Source: Discostella pseudostelligera (lineage: Eukaryota; Bacillariophyta; Thalassiosirophyceae; Thalassiosirales; Thalassiosiraceae). Taken from it: a DNA stretch of 26,748 bases. The notes under the pieces were generated by a model. The model was not told the DNA's origin, did no database searches, and was given only the letters and a program-made list of their open reading frames with translations. The DNA is taken from the NCBI GenBank assembly GCA_036940085.1, contig JALLBK010000259.1, positions 1-26,748 on the forward strand, in the 5' to 3' direction. Numbering within the stretch: the first letter of the stretch is position 1; every line of letters starts with the position of its first letter. Shown here one piece after another: positions 18,638-26,748 of the stretch. The position numbers were made by a program, and so were the translations under genes.

Positions 18638-20243
18638 TTATGCGGATGCCTCTCCTTCTGCAAGGTCATTTTGCTTGCTCTCCCATGGCTTCAAATGAGT
18701 ATCCTCAATTGCATAGCTTCCATCCTCTCGGAATCTATAATCTTCCAGTACGGCATGTCCACCGTCGTTGCCCTTTTCAGCCAACAATGCAAAATGTCTC
18801 CCGGTAGCGGCAGAAATCTTCACGACATCGAATAATTCCGCAATGTATTTTCTCAACTCAGGCATGCCATCTGCATACTCGTCCAGATATGGTTCCGTGG
18901 CACGCAATAAACTAAAGAGCAATGCATTCTCTCGTTGTGCCGCGTAGGCAGGAGATTCAAAGTCCATTTCACTGATCCATAATTGTCCACCCGGACGCAA
19001 GATACGATATGCCTCTTGTATCACTTGCTTGGTCGCTGAGATGGGTAGTTCGTGTATAACCAAACTGAGATTGACCACCGCAACGGAGTTCGATGGTAGG
19101 TGAGTGTTTGCCATGTCGCCCTGCCGCAATTGTATCCGATCGTCTGAATTAATGTCAGTAATCCAACCATTCACTTCTGCATTGTTTGTGTTCATAATGC
19201 TCTCTCGATCCTCAACTACAATTGCCGAGGGTGATAATTTCAATAGGGTTTGTCCTACCTCAATAAAGTATGGCGATAAATCGATCCCAATGAGCTGTGT
19301 CGCTTGAGGATATTGATTGGCTAGTCGTCGTGTGCTTGTTCCAGTTCCACATCCGAAATCAATAATGATATTCTCAACCTCCTTCTTCGGATCCTGCGGT
19401 ATTCCAGCTCCCAATTTTATGAGTGCTGCATCGAAAGCACCACGAAATACATCTTCACCCCTACTGGAATACTTTGGAAAATTCCTCGCCCCCACTGCTC
19501 GACTATGTGAGAGGTGGGAGAGGATCGTCACACTCATTAGATTTTCGAAATAATACACAGAACTGTAATCTTTTAGATAAACTTGATACAATAGACATAA
19601 TTTGAACTCACCTTGCCAGCTCTTGCTCAACCGCAGCATCATACGACAAATTCCCCTCGGGATAGGCATGGAATGATTTTCGGTAATACTCGGGATACTG
19701 TACATCTCCCAGTCGACTGTGACTTTCTTGGGAATCATTCCCCCACTGGCCCTCCACCTCCATCTGTTTAACTAGCCAGTTTTTTGCCAATTTCCATGGT
19801 ATGCCATTCTCCTCGGCGGTCTTTACAATGGTAGCACGAGCTTGTGGTACGAGAATGTATGTCCATATGGGCGAGGAGAGTGCTAAGTTGAGGAGTGATT
19901 GTGCGAATCCAGTCCGTGGTTTGGCGATGGTGTTGGAGGTTCTGCTGCGGCTGCGGCTGCAATCACTGCTCCTGTTGACGGTGGTGGTGACAGGAGTAGA
20001 AGGAATTGTAGTGGTTGAAGGACGAGGAGTTGCACTCAATGGCAAAGGACTACGAGTACGAGAGAGTACCGGGTGGTGGTGTTTTGATTGCCGGCTACTA
20101 CTTTGACTTTGACTTCTTTGCGCGGCGGTGTTACATGAGAAGGCGGCGACAAATGATGACGAACTACTAAGTTGGAAGAGGAGGAGGAGGCGCACTGAAA
20201 TACCAATCGTTTGGAATAGTCGTCGTGGCGCAATCATCTTCAT
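18638..20243 (-). CDS. Plastid-targeted SAM-dependent methyltransferase, 2 exons
   Basis: Exons 20243–19612 and 19502–18638 (109-nt intron, GTGAGT…ATAG, phase 2) give 498 residues. The junction yields VEQELA–S–RAVGARNFPKY. The start is Met at 20243, since the protein from there reads as a bipartite presequence: MKMIAPRRL, a hydrophobic core, VAAF|SC (ASAF-type cleavage), then a Ser/Arg/Thr-rich transit peptide. The frame is open to 20420 but that part looks non-coding. A helical N-domain precedes a Rossmann fold with motif I I-D-F-G-C-G-T-G (about 258–265), L-I-G-I-D-L-S-P after it, and V-V-N-L-S-L-V-I-H-E-L-P as motif III/IV. Sequence style is that of plant plastid UbiE/COQ5-like methyltransferases, with a Y-P-E-G-N-L-S-Y-D-A-A lead-in like plant YDEGNLCWEAA. 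The substrate is unknown. Confidence 0.8.
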
Positions 20244-20718
20244 CGTCTTGCTTCGGCTTAGTAGTCGTTCGGTTCGTGTCCACCATGGTTGCTCTTTTGC
20301 TTTGGTTGGGGCGTGTTGTTGAAGCGAAGCGAAGCGCCCACATCCAAACCTTCCCGCCATATCTTCTCTTCCCGCCATCGAGCCAGCCTCTCCAACACAG
20401 CTCGCCCGCCACTCCTCCATTCAAAGCTTACATAGGAACTGACACAATATTTCTCGCCTACGCGATTTAGGAAGATTTTTCGAGAAAGATAGCCAACGCA
20501 CACAAGAGCAAGAAGACAGCAAGAAAAATGCAGATTCGCCCCCGATCGAACAACAAGCACAAGGGAACAACAAGCAGCGCCATTTCCGCCGCCGCTACCG
20601 CAACACTTTCCAGCCGTAGGCAGACCACCAGCGGCAATAGGCAGCGCATTGATTTCAATTATTACTAGATACTACCACCAGCAGAGCAGCGACGGAGACC
20701 TAAGCTAATCTATCCATC
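20244..20718. promoter_or_regulatory. Divergent promoter between methyltransferase and V-ATPase genes
   Basis: 475 nt with no supportable gene. TTCCCGCC occurs at 20351–20358 and 20369–20376 on +, 18 nt apart, followed in both copies by AT. These lie about 110–130 nt upstream of the methyltransferase ATG and 340–370 nt upstream of the V-ATPase ATG, and may serve either gene. Confidence 0.5.
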
Positions 20719-23542
20719 ATGTCGCGCTGGTTCCGCTCCGAGCACATGGAGTACATCTCCCTCATTGTCAACGAAGACGCGGCACACGATTGTCTCGCCG
20801 TTCTCGGGAAATTGTCCGCCATTCAATTTACCGATTTGAATCCAGATCTAACACCCTTCCAACGTCGATATGTCAGTTATGTCCGACGATGTGATGAATT
20901 GGAAAGAAAATTGAGGTTCTTTGGACATGAATGTGATAATTTCGGATTAGCGTTGGAGAGTGCTGGCGATGTGGATTCATTTCTGGAGAGTAGTGTAGGC
21001 ATTGTGGGCAGGACGGGAAGTAGCACGGGTTTGTCAGCGGGGGGTGCGAGTGGTGGTAGTGGAAGCAAGGGGGCGAGTGGTACGCAGCTTCTTGAATCGT
21101 TGGAGGTGGAGTTGGAGGGTGAGTTTGGCTTCGTCTTTTGTTTGTTGGCTGTCGACTTTGGGCTTTTGAATTAACGGCTCTATTATTCGTCCGTCATTTT
21201 CATTTTCATCAACACAGGGTACGAATNTCATTTTCATTTTCATCAACACAGGGTACGAATCTCAACTCAAGGAACTCAACGCCTACTCCGAAAAGCTCAC
21301 ACGCGAATACAACGAAAAGGTCGAGCTGCAAGAGGTTCTTGAAAAGGCCCGTCGCTTCTTCATGACCGATGCGCCACGTCTTGCTGTCTCCGAATTGGGG
21401 GGGCTCAATGCCAATCGCAAACCCGGTGCTCTCTTGGCTGGTGCTCATGATGATGAAGCCCGTGCCGATCTGGATATGCGCTTTAGCTCCATTACCGGCG
21501 TGGTATCGACTGAGGAGAAGGTACGCTTTGAGCGTATGATCTTCCGTGCCACGCGGGGTAATTGCTATGTTCGCTTTGCACCCATTAAGCAACCCATTAC
21601 CGATCCCGAGACTGGGGCATTAGTCGAAAAGTGTGTCTTCATTGTCTTCTTCAAGAGTTTGAGTATCGAAACGAAGTTGAAGAAGATCTGTGATGCCTTC
21701 TTTGCCCATCGTTACTCGTTGCCGGATATGGATGATGCACCGGCAGTGGATCGGATGTTGACGGAGAATGCCCAAGAGCTTGTGGATTCTCGCACGGTCT
21801 TGCTGAAGAATCAGGATACGCGTTTCCGTCTTTGTCAAATGTTGGCCCAACATACCGAACGTTGGACGTGGATTGTTCTGCGTGAGAAGGCGACCTACCA
21901 TACCCTCAACATGTTCAAGGCCGATGTCGCCGGTATGTTACGCGGTGAGGGATGGGTCATTTCGGAATCCTTCGAGGATGTCCGAGCCAGTGTGAACCGT
22001 GCGCATATCAACATGGATACCAATATGCCCTCCCATGTCGATCAGGTCCCCAAACCGTGGCCTACCCCTCCCACGCACTTTACGACCAATAAGTTCACGT
22101 ATGGATACCAGGAGTTTGTGAACACCTACGGTATTCCTCGGTACAGAGAGGCCAATCCTGCCTTGTTTACCGCGGCTACCTTTCCCTTTCTCTTTGGTGT
22201 CATGTATGGTGATATTGGACATGGATTGTTCCTCTTCTGTGCTGGATTATATTTATTGTGGAATGAGGATAAGAATGACAAGATGAAGCTGGATGAGATG
22301 ACGGCGGGGTTGCATGCCGGACGGTACATGATTACCATGATGGGATTCTTCGCCGTGTACGCTGGACTTGTCTACAACGATTGTTTCTCCCTTGGCCTCA
22401 ACCTCTTTGGTTCTCGTTGGACCTTTGGTTCCGATTCCCCAGAGGAAGGCGAGGTGGCGGAAATGACGGGACAATATGGCGATGGCAATTCGGTCTATCC
22501 CTTTGGGTTGGATCCTGTCTGGCATGTTGCCGCGAACGAATTGCTCTTTTTCAACTCGTTCAAGATGAAGTTGTCGGTAGTGTTTGGTATCTTCCAAATG
22601 TTCTCTGGGACGTGCCTCAAGGGTATCAATGCGATTTACTTCGGCAAACGTCTTGATTTCTTGTTCGAGTTTTTGCCCATGGTGGCATTCGCGTGCTCTC
22701 TCTTCATGTACATGGTCATACTTATCTTCATGAAGTGGAGTATCAACTGGAACTCAAGGATGTTGTCGGCCACCTGCCTCGATCCTGCTTCGGCTGGTTG
22801 GGGAAGTGCCGACTACGATGGCGAGTGGGCTCAATGCAGCGGAGGTGGCGATGGCACATGCACCCCGTGGGGATATGTCTGCCAAGGCAATGATAGCCTT
22901 GCCGATAAGTGCCCATTGAACTATGGTGGCAGTGGCGATGGATGTCAGCCACCCAACCTCATCACGACGCTCATTAATATTGCCTTGGCTCCCGGAAATG
23001 TCGATGAGCCCATGTACAAGGGACAGGAGGGTATTCAGACCATCTTGCTTGCGATCGCCGGTCTTTCTGTCCCCGTCCTTCTTTTCGCGAAGCCCTACTT
23101 CTTGAGCAAGGAGATGGCCGCACATGCCCACTCTCCCCATGGTCATGACGATGATGAGGAAGAAGGTGAAGAGCATGGGTTTGGAGAGATTATCATCCAC
23201 CAGGCCATCGAGACGATTGAGTTCGTCCTTGGTATGGTTTCCAACACCGCATCGTACCTTCGTCTTTGGGCATTGTCCCTTGCGCACTCCGAGCTCGCGA
23301 CTGTCTTCTGGGAGAAGGCCATGCTTTCCACCCTGAACATCAACTGGTTTGCCACCTTCATCGGATATGGCGTCTTTGCTGGAACGACCTTTGCCGTGTT
23401 GCTCAGTATGGATGTGTTGGAGTGTTTCTTGCATGCGTTGCGTTTGCACTGGGTTGAGTTCCAGAACAAGTTCTACCACGCCGATGGTATTCGCTTTGCT
23501 CCTTACTCTTTCAAGCAGATTTTGGCAGATGCTTCTACCTAA
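20719..23542 (+). CDS. V-type proton ATPase subunit a (V0 sector), 2 exons
   Basis: Membrane subunit that carries protons past the c-ring in vacuolar/endosomal V-ATPase. Exons 20719–21118 and 21252–23542 (phase 1) give 896 residues. The junction reads VELEG–YESQLKELNAYSEKL, as in the family's N-terminal coiled coil. The N-terminus has the conserved FRSEHMEYISLIV and LNPDLTPFQRRYV. A Gly/Ser-rich insert lies at about 98–120. The C-terminal half has the membrane helices, including FPFLFGVMYGDIGHG and the TASYLRLWALSLAH segment with the essential Arg (Arg804; Arg735 in yeast Vph1). The intron contains a single N at 21227 flanked by identical 33-nt copies, so two identical acceptors appear; only the downstream one keeps frame. 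Codons are C-rich at third positions, as expected for high expression. Confidence 0.95.
21194..21260 (+). repeat. 33-nt direct repeat around a single N (probable assembly artefact)
   Basis: Positions 21194–21226 and 21228–21260 are identical and separated only by N at 21227. Each copy contains the end of the V-ATPase intron, the CAG acceptor and the first exon bases. The intron is 133 nt as written but 99 nt with one copy removed, which fits the 74–109-nt introns elsewhere in the window. This is typical of two overlapping contig ends joined without merging. Confidence 0.85.
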
Positions 23543-23666
23543 GAAGGTTGAGTTGACGATACGTGTGTGTGGTTGATGATTGGTTGGACGGTTCTATGTT
23601 AGTGAGATAGTGATAGTTATGATATTAAGGTAAAGAGACGTAGCCTCTTCCACCACATTTGTACTC

Positions 23667-25391
23667 TCATCGCTTGAGGAAGCTTTTGTCGCCACTCGCA
23701 ATCAATTTCACAGAGAATGTGAGCACCCTCAGTTTTATTTCAGGTCTTCCATCAGGGTCCACTTCTACCTCTGGACGGTTAACTGTTACCTTCACCACAT
23801 CTCCCGGCTCATACGCCTCAATGGCCCGGAAAAGATCTCCTTCATTTTCGATTGGTTTGCCTTCAACGGCAATTATGATGTCCCCAATCTCAATTATGCC
23901 ACTATCGGTACGTCGTAAGCCACGAAGTCCAGCCTGAGACGCTGGCGTTCCAGGCTTTACTTCCAGTATGAGAATACCCTTCGTAATTCCAAGAGCCTGA
24001 CGAGCTTGTCTCGAGTCCAGAATCGATACTCCTAATACCGGACGGATAATTTCACCATTCCTTATAAGCATATCCACGACATACTTCACAGTATCCACAG
24101 GAATAGCAAATCCCACACCCGCAGATGCACCACTCGGAGAGTAAATTGCTGTGGCCATCCCTATCATTTTGCCAGACGAGTCTAGAAGAGGTCCACCACT
24201 ATTCCCTGGATTAATTGCGGCGTCAGTTTGAATGACATTGGATATTGGCCTTCCCGATGGGCTCTTCACTTCTCGTCCGATACCGCTAATGACTCCAGTC
24301 CTGTATCCAAATACAACAGTGTTGGTATTACAAATGAGAGCCTCTTCATCATTCCGTCAAAAGAAACACACATTAAAACGACAAACTCACGTCAGTGTAT
24401 GATCCAAACCAAAAGGATTCCCAATAGCAAGCGATCCCTGTCCTACACGCAATCCCGTCGACGTTCCCACCTCAATAGGACGCAATTCCCTAATCGGTGC
24501 ATCATCCACCTTCAATACGGCAATATCTTTCGTGGGGTCCACACCAATCACCTTCGCCTTGTACACAATCCTTGTATAGTTGGGAAGTACCGTCGATCCA
24601 TCCAATCCCAATGCTCCCGGTCGGACCGACGTGTAGGCTGGTTTAATCACCGATCCTCCACCATTTCCCGAAGTGAGAATGGCAACCTGGGCCGACTTGG
24701 CCTCTTGAATCACATGAAAATTCGTGACAATGTGACCATTCGTATCCCATATAAATCCAGACCCAGAGCCTACGGGTACCTCTAGGACATTAGTTGAGAA
24801 GACATCACGCTTCTCGGAGAAGGTATCGATGTAGACTACACTGGGTGCGACACGTTCGAAGATGGCTATGCGGCTGGTCTCCTCGGAGTCGGCGCACAAT
24901 GTTCCTCCCCTACTACTACTCGATTGTTGTGTAGTTGATATAGCAGTATTGACTTGTTGTGGAGTTGATTTTTCAAGCAACATTGCACGGTTGGCATTGT
25001 TTTCAATCATCTCCACGCTGCTGTCGGCGGTGTCGAGTGTGATGTCGTCGGCGGTAACAGTTGATGCCGATGCACTGTCATTACCAGTTAATAAGATTGA
25101 CAAGACCGAGGGTGCTCCCAAAATAAGCTTTCTTCGATTATCATCCACAGACATTATTGGCAATTCATCCTTACTATTGTTGGCTTGTTCATCGTCGGAT
25201 GAACTTGTCGACCCATCAACAATTACATGATGCTGACGACGACGTAGATTCAGATACTTAGATTTAGATGACGGGGCAAGGGCAAGGTGGCGTATGTAGG
25301 CGCCGGGGAACGGAGCGACGACGAAGGCGGATTCGACGCTCCTTGATGACAAGTAGAAGATGATGGTAGATGAGGCAATGAGGAGTATCAT
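23667..25391 (-). CDS. Deg/HtrA serine protease with PDZ domain, thylakoid-lumen type
   Basis: Exons 25391–24391 and 24300–23667 (90-nt intron, GTGAGT…ACAG, phase 2) give 544 residues. The junction gives GLDHTL–T–TGVISGIGREV, matching Deg1. The catalytic triad is visible: His226 (VTNFHVI), Asp289 (TKDIAVLK) and Ser368 (NPGNSGGPL). A PDZ domain follows at about 400–510 (RPVLGV…GILILEVKPGTPASQAGL…GDIIIAVEG). Targeting has three parts: a signal peptide ending ESA|FVVAP (ASAFAP motif, residues 20–27), a transit region, and DNRRKLILGAPSVLSILL…SASA (about 84–109), a twin-Arg signal with an A-x-A site for thylakoid lumen export. The plant counterpart Deg1 degrades damaged lumenal and photosystem II proteins. 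Confident of the family; lumen location is a strong inference. It converges with the V-ATPase gene (124-nt gap). Confidence 0.9.
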
Positions 25392-25966
25392 GGTGACAAA
25401 TTATTGCGGAGGTGATGTGGGTACTGCCGCCGTCGTCGGCCATGGTGGTTCGACGCCGACGTCGATGTCGATGCTCGAAGAAAATGAGAACACTTTTCCA
25501 CTACTTCAAGGGCCAGACGGTCGCGGACTCCCAATAAACTTTGTCTCACTGACGCCAGACAGACAAAGACCCATTGTCGCCAGACAGACTTACCACTTGA
25601 TTGGTTACTAAAATCTCGCCACGAGGAATCCACGTAGGAATAGTATCTCATTCTGTATCACCGCCGCCCCATCTCATCATCTCCGCCCATCGCCGCCTTT
25701 GCCAACAACAAAGCAAATAACACCCATCGTCACCCGCCGTAGGCAAGCGAGAGGTAAATATTATTACCGTAGTGGGTGTAAGCCCTGATATTAGTTGCTG
25801 CTCGCCTCGTCTCTATTGAGAGATACATTTCCTCTCACTGCTTTGGATTCGGGTTGGATTGCGTTTGGGCCGTCATCATCTCAGAAATCGTCCGCTCACA
25901 TCTTGTGCCTTTTGTTGCCACAACACGCGCCCCATACAGTTTGTTGAACACTCTATACCATCAACC
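25392..25966. promoter_or_regulatory. Divergent promoter between Deg and RPS5 genes
   Basis: 575 nt with no supportable gene. A frame on + runs from 25859 into RPS5 but its first 36 codons look like leader. A 12-nt direct repeat CGCCAGACAGAC lies at 25553–25564 and 25578–25589, 25 nt apart. The last 130 nt before the RPS5 ATG are pyrimidine-rich in places. No exact TTCCCGCC was noticed here, unlike several other upstream regions. Confidence 0.45.
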
Positions 25967-26614
25967 ATGTCTGACGTCGAAGAAGAGCCCATCGAGGCAC
26001 CCATCGAAGAAGAAGAAGAATTCGTCGCCGTGGGCGGTGCCAACGATGTCAAACTCTTTGGCAAATGGTCCTTTGACGACATTACCGTCACCGACATTTC
26101 TCTCGTTGACTACATTGCCGTCAAGGGTGCTCACGCTACCTACCTTCCCCACACTGCCGGCCGATACCAAAAGAAGCGCTTTCGCAAGGCATCCTGCCCG
26201 ATTGTGGAACGTTTGGCATGCTGCCTTATGCGCAAGGGACGCAACAGTGGCAAAAAGCTCTTGGCGGTCAGGATTGTCCAGCACACTCTCGAGATTATCC
26301 ATTTGTTGACGGATCAAAATCCCGTCCAGGTGGTGGTCGATGCCATTATTAACAGTGGACCACGAGAAGATTCTACCCGTGTCGGTGGGGCCGGTGTGGT
26401 CCGTCGTCAGGCGGTGGATATGTCTCCCTTTCGTCGGGTGAATTATGCATTGTACCTTTTGGCTACGGGGGCTAGGGAGGCGTCTTTTCGTAACTTGAAG
26501 ACCATGGCCGAGTGTTTGGCGGATGAGTTGGTCAATGCGGCTCGAGGAAGCAGTAACTCTTATGCCATTAAGAAGAAGGATGAGATTGAGCGTGTTTCCA
26601 AGTCGAACCGTTAA
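25967..26614 (+). CDS. RPS5: 40S ribosomal protein S5 (uS7)
   Basis: Single exon, 215 residues starting at ATG 25967 in context TCAACC ATG TCT. The frame is open 36 codons further upstream, but MSDVEEE with an acidic N-terminal tail is the expected eukaryotic form. uS7 binds the 3' major domain of 18S rRNA in the small-subunit head, near the E site and mRNA exit. Recognised blocks: [92 protein letters not shown] and the C-terminal [21 protein letters not shown], which are nearly invariant across eukaryotes. Length matches the family (about 200–215). AATAAA overlaps the stop codon region (26614–26619). Confidence 0.97.
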   Translation: MSDVEEEPIEAPIEEEEEFVAVGGANDVKLFGKWSFDDITVTDISLVDYIAVKGAHATYLPHTAGRYQKKRFRKASCPIVERLACCLMRKGRNSGKKLLAVRIVQHTLEIIHLLTDQNPVQVVVDAIINSGPREDSTRVGGAGVVRRQAVDMSPFRRVNYALYLLATGAREASFRNLKTMAECLADELVNAARGSSNSYAIKKKDEIERVSKSNR

Positions 26615-26672
26615 ATAAATACTCTACTATTAAGTTGTTTAAGTTTGTTAGTGAAGCACGTCTTTTATCATC

Positions 26673-26731
26673 TCTGCTAAATAGCAGATTAAGATTCCAC
26701 AAGTGCGACATGTCCTCTTGCTTCGTGGAAT
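26673..26731 (+). other. Two small inverted repeats downstream of RPS5
   Basis: TCTGCT/AGCAGA with an AAAT loop (26673–26688), then ATTCCAC (26694–26700) and its complement GTGGAAT (26725–26731). They are 59–117 nt after the RPS5 stop. They may be 3'-UTR or downstream structure, or chance; the window ends 17 nt later. No tRNA or known RNA fold was recognised. Confidence 0.3.
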
Positions 26732-26748
26732 GGATGTCATCTGCATAC

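Noticed and set aside
21218..21251. Use of the first of two identical V-ATPase acceptors
   Set aside because: It shifts the reading frame by one base and reads through the N; the second acceptor gives the conserved YESQLKELN continuation.
22754..23479. 241-codon minus-strand frame opposite the V-ATPase gene
   Set aside because: Antisense shadow within a highly conserved coding exon with C-rich third positions.
26673..26731. tRNA or structured RNA gene at the right edge
   Set aside because: The small inverted repeats do not form a cloverleaf and no anticodon or T-loop consensus was found.
1..26748. CRISPR array, transposon or viral insertion
   Set aside because: No spaced repeat array, terminal repeats with transposase, or viral-type genes were seen; all recognisable genes are cellular housekeeping or regulatory genes.

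Overview
This is nuclear DNA of a eukaryotic alga, most likely a centric diatom. Genes are split by short GT–AG introns (eight resolved, 74–109 nt once one assembly duplication is discounted). Several proteins carry the two-part secondary-plastid presequence of diatoms: a signal peptide ending in an ASAF-like site, with the aromatic residue at +1. A flagellar dynein-assembly factor is present, which fits a lineage that makes flagellate cells, as centric (not pennate) diatoms do. The genus cannot be read from the sequence. No viral, mobile, CRISPR, rRNA or tRNA element was recognised.

Layout: 1–1296 has no supportable gene. Then follow GT61-type glycosyltransferase (+, 1297–2991); Prune/DHH phosphoesterase (+, 3227–5054, broken by a one-base frameshift near 4597); WW domain fused to a TH1/NELF-C/D pausing factor (−, 7845–5095); unrecognised basic/acidic protein (−, 9168–8383); DNAAF5/HEATR2 (+, 9832–12535, 3 exons); TEX264/GyrI-like protein ending in KNEL (−, 13719–12610, 3 exons); protein kinase with a plastid-like presequence (+, 14448–16575, 2 exons); IQ-motif protein with 19-residue tandem repeats (−, 18372–16663); plastid SAM methyltransferase (−, 20243–18638, 2 exons); V-ATPase subunit a (+, 20719–23542, 2 exons, with an assembly duplication around a single N); plastid Deg/HtrA protease with a Tat-type lumen signal (−, 25391–23667, 2 exons); and 40S ribosomal protein S5/uS7 (+, 25967–26614).

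The arrangement is compact. Four convergent pairs are separated by 40–124 nt, and four divergent pairs share upstream regions of about 475–730 nt. The genes do not form a pathway; this is an ordinary housekeeping region. What links some of them is an E2F-like TTCCCGCC/CTCCCGCC element recurring in non-coding stretches, and plastid import: methyltransferase, protease and kinase, perhaps also Prune.

The most notable points are the WW–TH1 fusion, the TEX264-like protein with contradictory topology signals (KNEL tail versus a possible LIR), the lumen-targeted Deg protease, the DMG-variant kinase, the repeated RKSS-type sites in the IQ protein, the Prune frameshift, and the N-flanking duplication that copies a splice acceptor. 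All gene models were built by eye from splice motifs, reading frame and remembered family patterns; no database search was run.
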